Both the position numbers and the translations under genes were made by a program. From Stenotrophomonas panacihumi (GTDB taxonomy: Bacteria; Pseudomonadota; Gammaproteobacteria; Xanthomonadales; Xanthomonadaceae), in NCBI RefSeq assembly GCF_001431645.1, contig NZ_LLXU01000076.1, positions 1-64,000 on the forward strand: 64,000 nucleotides of DNA. The letters are read 5' to 3'. Each line of letters begins with the position of its first letter. Within the stretch, counting starts at the first letter, position 1. This document shows, in pieces, positions 16,918-25,835 of the stretch. The notes below the pieces were generated by a model, which saw only the letters and a program-made list of their open reading frames with translations, did not search any database and was not told the DNA's origin.

Positions 16918-19640
16918 GGCGAGGCTCCGGGAACCAGGGTCAGGGGGAAATCGAGGGCGGGCACGCCCTCGGCTTCGAGATGCACGCGCAACATGCCTTG
17001 CGCGCCGGGGCGCGCACGCACGATTGCCAGCAGGCGGCCGCTGAACATCGCGCGCGTGGCGGAGGGGAAGGGCGTCATGTCGGTGGGGTCGCCGTTGTCG
17101 GTGGCGACAAGCTCGCCGGGCCCGTCGATGCGCACCCGCACCGGCAGTGACGCCTGCGGCAGCCGTTCGCCGCGCGCATCGCGCACCTCGATGGCGATGA
17201 AGGCCAGGTCGCGTCCATCGGCGACGAGCGTGCCGCGTTCGGGCACGGCATGCAGCGTGGCAGCGGTGCCGGCCGTGCGGACGCGGTCCTCGGCCCACGG
17301 CTGTCCGTTCTTGTACGCCACCACGCGCAATTCGCCCGGCTGGTAGCGCACCGCGTCCCAGCGCAGCCGGTACTGGCCCGGCGCCTTGCGCTGGCGGCCC
17401 TGCGGGACGCCGTTGACGAACAGCTCGGCCTCATCGCCGGAGGTAAACACATGTACCGGCGTCACCTGGCCCTCGCGGCCCGGCCAGGTCCAGTGCGGCA
17501 GCAGGTGGGCCATCGGCAGGTCGGGGCGCCAACGCGACTGGTAGAGCCAATAGCGGTCCTTGGGGAAACCCGCCAGGTCGATGATGCCGGAGTAGGAACT
17601 GCGCGAGGTGTAGTACGGCGTCGGTTCGCCGAGGTAATCGAAACCGGTCCACACGAACTCGCCGGCCACGAACGGATGGGCATCCAGGGCCGCGAACACC
17701 TTGTCCGGGCTGGCGCCGAAATCGACCGCGTGCAGCGCGTAGTCGCTCACCTGGTGCGCGCGCGAATCGCCACCCCGGCCATCGCGCACCGGCGCGCTGG
17801 TTTCCGGCGTCACCGGGAACAGGTAGACGCCGCGGCTGCTGAGCGTGGAGGCGGTTTCGGTGCTGAGGATCGCCTTGTCCGGGAACGCGCGGTGGAAAGC
17901 GTCGTACATCGGCGGCGTGCGGATGCGCTCGGTGCCTTCGAACTCCGGCGTGTCGCGGATGCCTTCGCCCTGGTAGTTCAGGCCGATGACGTCGAGCACC
18001 GCCGGCAGCGGCATGTCCGGCTTGGCGTAGTTCATCGCGGCGGTGATCGGCCGGGTGGGGTCTTCCTCGCGCACGATGTCGCGCAGCGCACGCGCGATAT
18101 CCGCGCCGGCCTGGCCGCTGTACTGTTCGCCGACTTCGTTGCCGATGCTCCACAGGATCACCGACGGGTGGTTGCGGTCGCGCCGCAGCAGGGCGCGCAG
18201 GTCAGGCTCGTGCCAGTCGTCGAACACGCGGTGGAAATCCAGCGGCGTCTTCTTCATCTGCCAGCTGTCGAAGATCTCGTCGACCACCAGCAGGCCGAGG
18301 CGGTCGGTGAGCGACAGCAACGCCGGGTCCGGCGGGTTGTGGCTCATGCGGATGGCATTGGCGCCCATGGCCTGCAGCAGGCGCAGCTGGCGCTCGGCGG
18401 CGGTGGCGTTGAAGGCGGCGCCGAGCGCGCCGAGGTCGTGGTGCTGGTTCACGCCTCGGATCGGCACGTGCTCGCCGTTGACGAGCAGCCCGCGCCGCGG
18501 ATCGAAACGCACCTCGCGGATACCGAACGGGGTCTCGACGCGATCCAGCACGCGGGCGCCCTCGCGCACCGTGGTGATGGCGAGATAGCGATGCGGTTGC
18601 TGGGTGGGCGGCGGCCCCCACAGCTGCGGATGGGCGACACGCAGGGTGTCATCCAACGAGGCGGTGCCACCGGCGCCGACCGTGACCGTGCGTTCGCTGC
18701 CTTGCGCGACGGCTTCGCCAACCGGCCGGCCCAACGCATCCAACGCATGCAGCGTGGTGCTTACCCGCAGCGATGCCGCCGACTTGCCGCTGTTGCGGAG
18801 CTCGACCTGCACGCGCACCTGAGCCTGTTCCCGGCTCACCTGGGGCGTCGTGACCTGCACGCCCCAAGGGGCCACGGATGCCGGCGCGGTCTTCTCCAGC
18901 CATACGCGGCGATACAGCCCGCCGCCGGGATACCAACGGGCCGAGTCGGGCGGGTTGTCCAGCCGCACGGCAATCTGGTTGCGCCCGCCATGACGCAGGC
19001 AGCCGTCGAGATCGACTCGCCACGACGTGTAGCCATAGGGCCAGCCGCCGAGCAGCTGCCCGTTGCACCACACCGTGGCATGGGACATCGCACCGTCGAA
19101 CGCGAGGGCGAGGTGGCGACCGCGGTCGCTGGCCGGCACCTCCAGCGTGCGGCGATACCAGGCCACGCCCCAGCTCGGCAGGCGGCCCATGCCGCCATAC
19201 GGGCCTTCGACCAGGAACGGACCCGCGATGGCCCAATCGTGCGGCAGCGTGACCGGCTGCCAGCCGCTGTCGTCGAAGTCCGGCTGCACGAACGACACGT
19301 CGCTGCCCGGCGCATCGCCCGCGGGCCGTGCGTGGCGGCGCGCGGGATCGGCGATCAGCGCGTTGGCCGTCGGCAGGATCCACGGGCGCAGCACGGGCCT
19401 GTCCGCAGCGGCTGCCGCTTCCGCCTGCGCGGGGCGCGCATCGGCGGCCTTGCCATCCTCGTTGTCCTGCACCGCCGGTCGCGCGTCGTAGTCCAGCTGG
19501 CCGGTGACACCGGGCGGGTCGCCGGCATGAAAACGCCAGCCGGTATCCAGGGCGATGCGCTCGCGCGGTGCCTCTTCCGCCCAGGCACTGCCCGCGGCCG
19601 CGCACAGCAGGCACCACGCCACCGGCAGCCATGGCCTCAC
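16914..19640 (-). CDS. GH2 beta-galactosidase-like glycoside hydrolase, exported
   Basis: The 908-residue protein has the GH2 domain order: sugar-binding jelly roll with PHDWAIAGPFLVEGPYGG, immunoglobulin-like domain, catalytic barrel and extra C-terminal beta domains (DUF4982-like). The barrel contains RMSHNPPDPALL, the acid/base E502 in WSIGNEVGE and the nucleophile E595 in STETAST. A signal peptide follows the GTG start at 19640. That GTG overlaps the uxaC stop codon (GTGA), which decides the start; longer readings run inside uxaC. Within this operon it probably removes galactose or another side-chain sugar from xylan oligosaccharides; specificity is inferred. Confidence 0.88.
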   Translation of the reverse strand: MRPWLPVAWCLLCAAAGSAWAEEAPRERIALDTGWRFHAGDPPGVTGQLDYDARPAVQDNEDGKAADARPAQAEAAAAADRPVLRPWILPTANALIADPARRHARPAGDAPGSDVSFVQPDFDDSGWQPVTLPHDWAIAGPFLVEGPYGGMGRLPSWGVAWYRRTLEVPASDRGRHLALAFDGAMSHATVWCNGQLLGGWPYGYTSWRVDLDGCLRHGGRNQIAVRLDNPPDSARWYPGGGLYRRVWLEKTAPASVAPWGVQVTTPQVSREQAQVRVQVELRNSGKSAASLRVSTTLHALDALGRPVGEAVAQGSERTVTVGAGGTASLDDTLRVAHPQLWGPPPTQQPHRYLAITTVREGARVLDRVETPFGIREVRFDPRRGLLVNGEHVPIRGVNQHHDLGALGAAFNATAAERQLRLLQAMGANAIRMSHNPPDPALLSLTDRLGLLVVDEIFDSWQMKKTPLDFHRVFDDWHEPDLRALLRRDRNHPSVILWSIGNEVGEQYSGQAGADIARALRDIVREEDPTRPITAAMNYAKPDMPLPAVLDVIGLNYQGEGIRDTPEFEGTERIRTPPMYDAFHRAFPDKAILSTETASTLSSRGVYLFPVTPETSAPVRDGRGGDSRAHQVSDYALHAVDFGASPDKVFAALDAHPFVAGEFVWTGFDYLGEPTPYYTSRSSYSGIIDLAGFPKDRYWLYQSRWRPDLPMAHLLPHWTWPGREGQVTPVHVFTSGDEAELFVNGVPQGRQRKAPGQYRLRWDAVRYQPGELRVVAYKNGQPWAEDRVRTAGTAATLHAVPERGTLVADGRDLAFIAIEVRDARGERLPQASLPVRVRIDGPGELVATDNGDPTDMTPFPSATRAMFSGRLLAIVRARPGAQGMLRVHLEAEGVPALDFPLTLVPGASP

Positions 19641-21061
19641 AGGCGATAGGCCTGCTTGGGCAGTCGATACGCGAGGTCGGTGGCCACTTCCATCGCCTCG
19701 TCCTCGTCCATGCGGTGTTCGGCGACGAGTTTGGCGAGGAACGCGCAGTCCACGCGGCGCGCGACATCGTGGCGGGCGGGAATCGACAGGAACGCGCGGG
19801 TATCGTCGTTGAAGCCGACCGTGTTGTAGAAGCCGCCGCTGCTGAGCGTCTGCTCGCGGAAGCGCCACATGCCCTCCGGTGCGTCATGGAACCACCACGC
19901 CGGTCCGAGCAGCAGGCTCGGGTAGTGGCCGGCGAGCGGCGCGAGTTCGCGCGCGTAGTTGCTTTCGTCCAGGGTGAACAGGATCAGCTGGAAGCGCGGA
20001 TCGTTGCCGCAGCGGTCGAGCAGGGGCTTGAGCGCGCGGACGTATTCGGTGCGCACGGGGATGTCGGCGCCCTTGTCGCGGCCGTAGCGCGCGAACAGCG
20101 CCTGGTTGTGGTTGCGGAAGCAGCCCGGGTGCAGCTGCATCACCAGGCCGTCGTCCAGGCTCATCTTCGCCATCTCGGTGAGCATCTGCGCGCGGAACAG
20201 CTCGGCCTGCGCGGCATCGGCGCGGCCGGCCACCACGAGGGAGAACAGCTTGCGGGCTTCGTCGTCGGAGAGATTGGCCGTCGCCGCGCTGGGGTGGCCA
20301 TGGTCGGTGGAGGTGGCCCCCCTCGAGGCGAAGAACGCGCGACGCTGGCGATGCGCCCGCAGGTAGCCCTCCCAGCCGAAGACGTTCTCGCCGGTCAGTT
20401 CGCCGAACTGGTGCAGCGCATCGCGGAACTGTTCGTGCTCCGGGTCGATGACCGCATCGGGGCGATAGGCGGTGATGACGCGTCCCGTCCAGCCGCTGTC
20501 GCGGATCGCCGCGTGGTGTTCCAGCGGATCGAGCGGCGATTCGGTCGTGGCGATCACCTCGATGCCGAAGCGCTCGAACAGCGCCCGCGGCCGGTATGCC
20601 GGCGTTTCCAGCGCGGCGGTGATGCGGTCGTAGTAGTAATCGGCGGTGGTGGCGTCCAGCCGCACGCGCAGGCCGAACACCTCGTGGAAGACATGGTTGA
20701 GCCACATCGACGAGGGCGTGCCGCGGAACAGGTGGAAGTGTTCGGCGAACACGCGCCAGGCCGAACGCGGATCGACCGCTGCCCGCGAGCCGTCCGCGCG
20801 CGGGATGCCCAGGCGATCCAGGTCCACGCCCTGGCTGTAGAGCATGCGGAACACATAGTGGTCCGGCACCAGCAGCAGCTCGGTGGCGTTGGCGAACGGC
20901 GCGTTGCCGGCGAACCACGACGGGTCGGTATGGCCGTGCGGGCTGATGATCGGCAACGCGGCGACCTGCGCGTAGAGCCGGCGCGCGATGTCGCGCTGCG
21001 AGGCCTCGGCGGGCAGGAGGCGGTCGGGATGCAGGTGCAGGGGTTGGGCGGCGAGATTCAT
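19637..21061 (-). CDS. uxaC: Glucuronate isomerase
   Basis: The 474-residue protein is a full-length UxaC, which converts D-glucuronate to D-fructuronate (and galacturonate to tagaturonate) in the cytoplasm. Family hallmarks are the N-terminal ISPHGHTDPSWF, ATTESPLDPLEHH, VMQLHPGC and SLLLGPAWWFHDAPEG followed by the C-terminal SSGGFYNTVGFNDDTRAF. It lies 27 bp after exuT and is coupled by a GTGA overlap to the GH2 gene. It links glucuronic acid released by GH115 to central metabolism; the next steps (uxuB, uxuA) are not in the window. Confidence 0.96.
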   Translation of the reverse strand: MNLAAQPLHLHPDRLLPAEASQRDIARRLYAQVAALPIISPHGHTDPSWFAGNAPFANATELLLVPDHYVFRMLYSQGVDLDRLGIPRADGSRAAVDPRSAWRVFAEHFHLFRGTPSSMWLNHVFHEVFGLRVRLDATTADYYYDRITAALETPAYRPRALFERFGIEVIATTESPLDPLEHHAAIRDSGWTGRVITAYRPDAVIDPEHEQFRDALHQFGELTGENVFGWEGYLRAHRQRRAFFASRGATSTDHGHPSAATANLSDDEARKLFSLVVAGRADAAQAELFRAQMLTEMAKMSLDDGLVMQLHPGCFRNHNQALFARYGRDKGADIPVRTEYVRALKPLLDRCGNDPRFQLILFTLDESNYARELAPLAGHYPSLLLGPAWWFHDAPEGMWRFREQTLSSGGFYNTVGFNDDTRAFLSIPARHDVARRVDCAFLAKLVAEHRMDEDEAMEVATDLAYRLPKQAYRL

Positions 21062-21088
21062 GCGGGCGATACGGGCAGGGAAGGGGAG

Positions 21089-22393
21089 TCAGGAAGCGCT
21101 GGCATCCACCTGCGCGGGCGCCAGTCGCGGCACCAGCAGGTGGACCACGCCCAGTGCGAGCAGGTAGGCCGAACCGGCCATCAGGAACACCGGTACATAG
21201 CTGCCGGTGGCTTGCAGCAGGAAGCCGATGAAGGTGGCGATCATCATGCCGGAGACCGCACCGGCGAAGCCGCCGATGCCGACCACCGAGGCGACGGCCG
21301 GGCGCGGGAACAGATCCGAGGGCAGGGTGAGCACGTTCGCCGACCAGCCCTGGTGCCCGGCCGTGGCCAGGCCGATCAGCGCGACCGCCACCCACAGGTG
21401 GTCGGCATGGGCGGCGAACACGATCGGCACCACCGCCAGCGCGCACACGGCCATCGCACCCTTGCGTGCGGCGTTGACGGGCCAGCCCCGGTGGATCAAA
21501 CGGCCGGCCAGCCAACCGCCGGTGATGCTGCCGATGTCGGCCATCACGAAGATCACGATCAGCGGCGGGCCGAGTTCGAGCAGCGACAGGCCGTACTGCG
21601 CGTGCAGGAATTTCGGCAGCCAGAACAGGAAGAACCACCAGATCGGGTCGGTGATGAACTTCGCGGCCACGAACGCCCAGGTCTGCCGATGGCGCAGCAG
21701 CCGGCGCCACGGCAGGCGCACGGAAGGCTCGGGCGGATCGCTGCGGATCAGCGCCAGTTCGCCCGCGCCGAGCCGTGGCTGCTGCTCGGGCGTGCGATAC
21801 CACTTCAGCCACACCACCAGCCACGTCGCGCTCAGCAGGCCGGTGAACAGGAACGCCGCCTGCCAGCCGAGCGTGGCGGCGACCACCGGCACCAGCAGCG
21901 GCGCGACCACCGCGCCGATATTCGAGCCGGAGTTGAAGATGCCCACGGCCAGCGCGCGTTCGCGGCGCGGGAACCATTCGGCCACGGTCTTGATCGCCGC
22001 GGGAAAATTGCCCGCTTCGCCCAGCCCCAGCGCGAAACGCGCCAGCGCGAAGCCGACCACGCCGGCGGCCAGCGCATGGCTCATCGCCGCCAGGCTCCAG
22101 ATGCCGATGGCGATGGCATAGCCGATGCGCGTGCCGAAGCGGTCGATCACCGCGCCGGCGCATAGCAGGCCGATGGCATACGCCGCCTGGAATGCGGTGA
22201 CGATGTAGCCGTATTCCACCTCGTTCCAGCCGATCTGCTGCTGCAGGAACGGCGCCAGCACGCCCAGCACCTGGCGGTCGATGTAGTTGATGGTGGTGGC
22301 GGCCAGCAGCATCGCGCACACGCGCCAGCGGTAGCGGCCGGTGGGCGGCGCGGAGATCGGTTCCAGCGGCGCGGCGCGGAAGGCTTCGGTCAC
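21089..22393 (-). CDS. exuT: Hexuronate MFS transporter
   Basis: The 434-residue protein is a 12-helix major facilitator of the anion:cation symporter (hexuronate/glucarate) group. It shows TTINYIDRQVLGVLAPFLQ in helix 1, GLGEAGNFPAAIKTVAEWFP and GIFNSGSNIGAVVAP, all characteristic of ExuT-like proteins. It would import glucuronate across the inner membrane. The start is GTG at 22393 with GGGAG at 22400-22404. It is the first gene of the operon continuing into uxaC, and a perfect AGCGCT-centred palindrome lies 128 bp upstream. Confidence 0.9.
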   Translation of the reverse strand: MTEAFRAAPLEPISAPPTGRYRWRVCAMLLAATTINYIDRQVLGVLAPFLQQQIGWNEVEYGYIVTAFQAAYAIGLLCAGAVIDRFGTRIGYAIAIGIWSLAAMSHALAAGVVGFALARFALGLGEAGNFPAAIKTVAEWFPRRERALAVGIFNSGSNIGAVVAPLLVPVVAATLGWQAAFLFTGLLSATWLVVWLKWYRTPEQQPRLGAGELALIRSDPPEPSVRLPWRRLLRHRQTWAFVAAKFITDPIWWFFLFWLPKFLHAQYGLSLLELGPPLIVIFVMADIGSITGGWLAGRLIHRGWPVNAARKGAMAVCALAVVPIVFAAHADHLWVAVALIGLATAGHQGWSANVLTLPSDLFPRPAVASVVGIGGFAGAVSGMMIATFIGFLLQATGSYVPVFLMAGSAYLLALGVVHLLVPRLAPAQVDASAS

Positions 22394-22520
22394 TGCGGCT
22401 CCCTGTGCAACGTGGAAAGGCCGGGTGGCTGCCGATGATGCGGCGCAGCACGCGGTTGCGCCGGGTTGGCGCGTCGCCTCATGCGCGAAAGGCCTTGATT
22501 TGCGCCGTTCCGTCGCGAAG

Positions 22521-22536
22521 GTGATAGCGCTATCAC
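22521..22536. promoter_or_regulatory. Perfect LacI-type palindrome upstream of exuT
   Basis: GTGATAGCGCTATCAC is a perfect 16-bp palindrome of the TGNNAGCGCTNNCA class, 128 bp from the exuT GTG. Its half site TGATAGCG is the same as in the GH115 and TonB-receptor operators, so one regulator probably controls all three transcription units. Confidence 0.75.
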
Positions 22537-22596
22537 TAGCACGCGATGGGCCGCTGCGCTACTGCCCGTGCTTTGCGCGGACAGCGCGATACGCGA

Positions 22597-22610
22597 TGAC
22601 AGCGCTGACA
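22597..22610. promoter_or_regulatory. Weaker LacI-type palindrome
   Basis: TGACAGCGCTGACA keeps the TG, AGCGCT and CA positions with one mismatch between arms. It lies between the two better sites and could be an auxiliary operator for looping or cooperative binding; it could also be chance. Confidence 0.4.
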
Positions 22611-22689
22611 ACCAGCCACATCCTGCGTTTCCAGTTCGTGCCGTGACACGCGTCGCGCCAATTGCTGCCCTGCAGCGTGCACGCTTTGG

Positions 22690-22703
22690 TGATAGCGCTA
22701 CCA
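22690..22703. promoter_or_regulatory. LacI-family operator upstream of the TonB receptor
   Basis: TGATAGCGCTACCA here is identical to the site before GH115. It lies 104 bp upstream of the receptor start, a usual operator position. The exact repeat of 14 bases 9.5 kb apart in two genes of the same pathway is strong support for a shared regulator. Confidence 0.75.
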
Positions 22704-22806
22704 TGCGCCGCGACCCTCCCCGGGTCTCCCCCACGCCACACGCGATCGACACCAGAACAGGCGCCGTCAACGCCGCGCGCCATCCGTTTACGAATGAAGG
22801 AAGGGA

Positions 22807-25749
22807 GTGAGGGTGAACACACAATTCGCACGTACCACGTTGTCGCATGCCTTGGGCCTGGCGCTGATCGGCATGGCCGCCGCCCCGGTATTCGCGCAGG
22901 AGGCGACGGGCAGCAGCGCGCAGCCCGAGCCTACGCAGTCGCAGGCCGCCAGCGGCCAGGACGCGGTCACGCTGGACCGCGTGGAAGTCTCCGGCTACCG
23001 CCGCAGCATCCAGTTCTCCACCGACGCCAAGCGCGATTCGGTGACTTTTACCGACACGGTGTATGCCGAGGACATCGGCAAGTTCCCGGACATGAACATC
23101 GGCGAGTCGCTCAGCCGCATTCCGGGCGTGCAGCTCTCGCGTGACGTCAATGGCGAGGGCACCAACATCGCCATCCGCGGCCTGGGTTCGAGCTTCACCA
23201 AGACCACGCTCAACGGCGCCAGCATCGCCACCGCCTCGATCGGCCTGGACGCGCAGAACCAGAACCGCGAAGTCGACCTCAACCTGTTCCCGACCGAGTT
23301 CTTCACCCAGCTCACCGTCAGCAAGACGCCGACGGCGAGCATGCTCGAAGGCGGCGTGTCCGGCGTGGTGGACATGCGCAGCGCACGTCCGTTCGACCGT
23401 CCGGGCACGCACCTGACCTACGCCTTGCAGGGCGGCTACAACAGCACCTCGGACAAGATCAGCCCGAACGGCACGCTGATCGGCAGCTGGACCAACGAGT
23501 CGGGCACGTTCGGCATCCTCGGCGGCGTCACCTCCACGCGCGGCAAGCTGGGCCTGGAAGGCTTCGAGAGCGTGGGCTGGACCAACCCCGGCCTGACCTA
23601 CACCCAGTGCGGCCTGACCCCGCCGGCCGGCACGCCGGCCACCAACCAGCCGGCGGCGTGCAACGTCGGCGGCGGCGGCAACTGGCGCATTCCCGATACC
23701 GTGCCGGCCAGCGGCGCGGCTGCCGGACTGACCCCGGGCGAGGTGATCGACGCCAACTGGCTGCTCGCGCACAACCCGGGGCTGGACATCAACCAGATCA
23801 GCGAAGCGCTGATTCCGCGCCTGGGCCGCAACGTCTACATGGACGGCGAGCGCAACCGTGATTCGGGCGTGCTGTCGATGGAATGGCGCCCGAGCGACGA
23901 CTTGCATTTCTACCTCGACACGCTGTACTCCGAAGCGCACCGCACCAACAACCGCATCGACATGAACCTCATCGGCCGCAACGGCAGCATGGTGCCGGTG
24001 GACATGCAGGTCGATGCGAACAACGTCGTCACCAGCGCCACGTTCGCCAACGCGCAGTACTTCCTCGAAGCGCGCCCCTACCGCGAAGACGTCAAGTTCT
24101 GGAGCGTCAACCCGGGCGCGGAGATCCTGTTCGGCGACGCGCAGGACGTGAAGCTCACCGTGCAGGCCAACGCCAGCCGCAGCTGGATGTTCCGCGAGTC
24201 GCCGACCATCCTGGTCAACTCGCCGATCACCACCGTGCAGTACGAGAACACCGGCGGCGACCAGCCCACCATCAGCAGCGGCCTGGACCTCAACGACCCG
24301 AACCTGGGCTGGAGCTGGACCGGCGGGCGCGTGAACATCAACAACGAAAAGCGCGTCACCGAGACCCAGGGCGCGCGCGCGGACCTGCAGTTCGGCGACG
24401 ACAAGCGCAACGTCAAGGTCGGTTTCGCCTACGACGAAGCCGAGCGCCGCATCCAGGGCTTCGACAACAGCGTGGCGTGGGAACAGGTCGTGTGCCGCGG
24501 CGCAGGCACCACCTGCACTGGCGGCCCCGGTTCGGCGATCCCGCAGGCCGACCTGGCCTCCTACCTGCGCCCGGGCCCGTACGGCTTCATCACCGTGGAC
24601 TTCGACCGGTTCATGCGTGACACCAACTACTACGCGCTGCGCGATTCCGCGCCGGAGAGCAACTCGGCCAACACCGGTGCGTCCACCGGCGGCATCGAGG
24701 AGAAGAACTGGGGCTTCTACGTCGAAGCCAACGCCGAGGCCGAGGTGTGGAACCGCACGCTGCGCTTCAACGCGGGCATGCGTTATGTCACCACCGACCA
24801 GACCATCAGCGGGCCGGTGACGCTGAGCGGCGTGCGCAGCTACCAGTCGCTGGATTCGGACTACAAGGAACTGCTGCCCTCGTTCAACCTGGCGTGGGAC
24901 GTGGCCGACAACGTCGTGCTGCGCATGTCCGGTTCGCGCACGATGACCCGCCCGAACCCGAGCGCGATGATCCCGGCGACGAACTTCAGCGACCCCTCCG
25001 CGCAGACCGCTTCGCAGGGCAACCCGAACCTGGCGCCGTACCTGGCGACCAACTTCGACCTGGGCGGCGAGTGGTACACCGGCGGCGAGGGCTATGTCGG
25101 CCTGACCCTGTTCAACAAGCGCATCAACGGCTTCACCGTCAACGGCGTGCGCCGCATCCCGTTCAACGAACTCGGCGTGCCTTACGACAGCCTGCTGCCG
25201 ACCCAGCAGGCGGCGCTGCAGCAGCGCGGCGGCCCGGACGCGGCCACTGTGGACGTACAGACCCAGGTCAATGCCGATGGCGTGCTGAACATCCGCGGCG
25301 TGGAAGCGATCTGGGTGCAGCCGCTGGACGTGGTGCTCGACGGCCTGGGCTTCACCGCCAACTACACGCACGTCAACCAGGATTCGGAAGGCGATGGCGT
25401 GCCGGCGGTGGCCGAGGGCGTGGCGCCGAACCTGTGGAACGGCACGGTGTACTGGGAGAAGGGCCCGGTGTCGGCGCGCGTCTCCTACACCTGGAACGAC
25501 GACATGATCATCTCCGGCGCCAACCAGAACGGCATCCCGTATGCGCGGCTCAACGCCGACGCCCGCGGCCAGATGGACCTGTCGGCGAGCTACACGCTGG
25601 AGAACCTGCCGTCCAAGCCGCAGATCACCCTCAACGTCACCAACATCACCGACGAGCCGCTGCGCACCACCTTCGCGTGGCCGAACGCCACCTATAGCCT
25701 GTACTACCCGGGCCGTACCATCATGCTCGGCATTCGCGGCACGTTCTGA
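22807..25749 (+). CDS. TonB-dependent outer-membrane receptor of the xylan locus
   Basis: The 980-residue protein has a signal peptide (ALGLALIGMAAAPVFAQE), a plug domain (VEVSGYRRSIQ, FPDMNIGESLSRIPGVQLSR, NIAIRGLGSSFTKTTLNG) and a 22-strand barrel ending in an aromatic residue (IMLGIRGTF). It belongs to the carbohydrate-type receptors of xanthomonads and, from context, should take up xylo- or glucuronoxylo-oligosaccharides with TonB energy. The start is GTG at 22807 or GTG at 22813; both have purine-rich sites upstream and I cannot decide. An AGCGCT operator lies upstream and a strong hairpin follows the stop. Confidence 0.93.
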   Translation: MRVNTQFARTTLSHALGLALIGMAAAPVFAQEATGSSAQPEPTQSQAASGQDAVTLDRVEVSGYRRSIQFSTDAKRDSVTFTDTVYAEDIGKFPDMNIGESLSRIPGVQLSRDVNGEGTNIAIRGLGSSFTKTTLNGASIATASIGLDAQNQNREVDLNLFPTEFFTQLTVSKTPTASMLEGGVSGVVDMRSARPFDRPGTHLTYALQGGYNSTSDKISPNGTLIGSWTNESGTFGILGGVTSTRGKLGLEGFESVGWTNPGLTYTQCGLTPPAGTPATNQPAACNVGGGGNWRIPDTVPASGAAAGLTPGEVIDANWLLAHNPGLDINQISEALIPRLGRNVYMDGERNRDSGVLSMEWRPSDDLHFYLDTLYSEAHRTNNRIDMNLIGRNGSMVPVDMQVDANNVVTSATFANAQYFLEARPYREDVKFWSVNPGAEILFGDAQDVKLTVQANASRSWMFRESPTILVNSPITTVQYENTGGDQPTISSGLDLNDPNLGWSWTGGRVNINNEKRVTETQGARADLQFGDDKRNVKVGFAYDEAERRIQGFDNSVAWEQVVCRGAGTTCTGGPGSAIPQADLASYLRPGPYGFITVDFDRFMRDTNYYALRDSAPESNSANTGASTGGIEEKNWGFYVEANAEAEVWNRTLRFNAGMRYVTTDQTISGPVTLSGVRSYQSLDSDYKELLPSFNLAWDVADNVVLRMSGSRTMTRPNPSAMIPATNFSDPSAQTASQGNPNLAPYLATNFDLGGEWYTGGEGYVGLTLFNKRINGFTVNGVRRIPFNELGVPYDSLLPTQQAALQQRGGPDAATVDVQTQVNADGVLNIRGVEAIWVQPLDVVLDGLGFTANYTHVNQDSEGDGVPAVAEGVAPNLWNGTVYWEKGPVSARVSYTWNDDMIISGANQNGIPYARLNADARGQMDLSASYTLENLPSKPQITLNVTNITDEPLRTTFAWPNATYSLYYPGRTIMLGIRGTF

Positions 25750-25756
25750 CGCCGCA

Positions 25757-25808
25757 CGCGACCGCCGCCGCCGGGGCACCCCTCCAGGCATCCGGCGCGG
25801 CGGTCGCG
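25757..25808 (+). terminator. Long hairpin between TonB receptor and GPH symporter
   Basis: A 12-bp perfect stem (25757-25768 with 25797-25808) continues after one bulged base into five more pairs (25770-25774 with 25792-25796), leaving a 17-base loop. It is followed by a pyrimidine-rich tract (ccttcctcttctt) without a pure T-run. It could partly terminate or stabilise the receptor mRNA, allowing more receptor than transporter to be made. Confidence 0.55.
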
Positions 25809-25835
25809 CCTTCCTCTTCTTCGGCCAGGGAATCC

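Larger units (their letters stand above)
22394..22806. other. 413-bp divergent control region of the xylan locus
   Basis: This gap separates the exuT operon (leftward) from the TonB receptor gene (rightward). It contains no credible gene. It holds three AGCGCT-centred palindromes, listed separately, at 22522-22535, 22597-22610 and 22690-22703, and it must hold both promoters, though I could not assign clear -35/-10 pairs. Confidence 0.7.
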
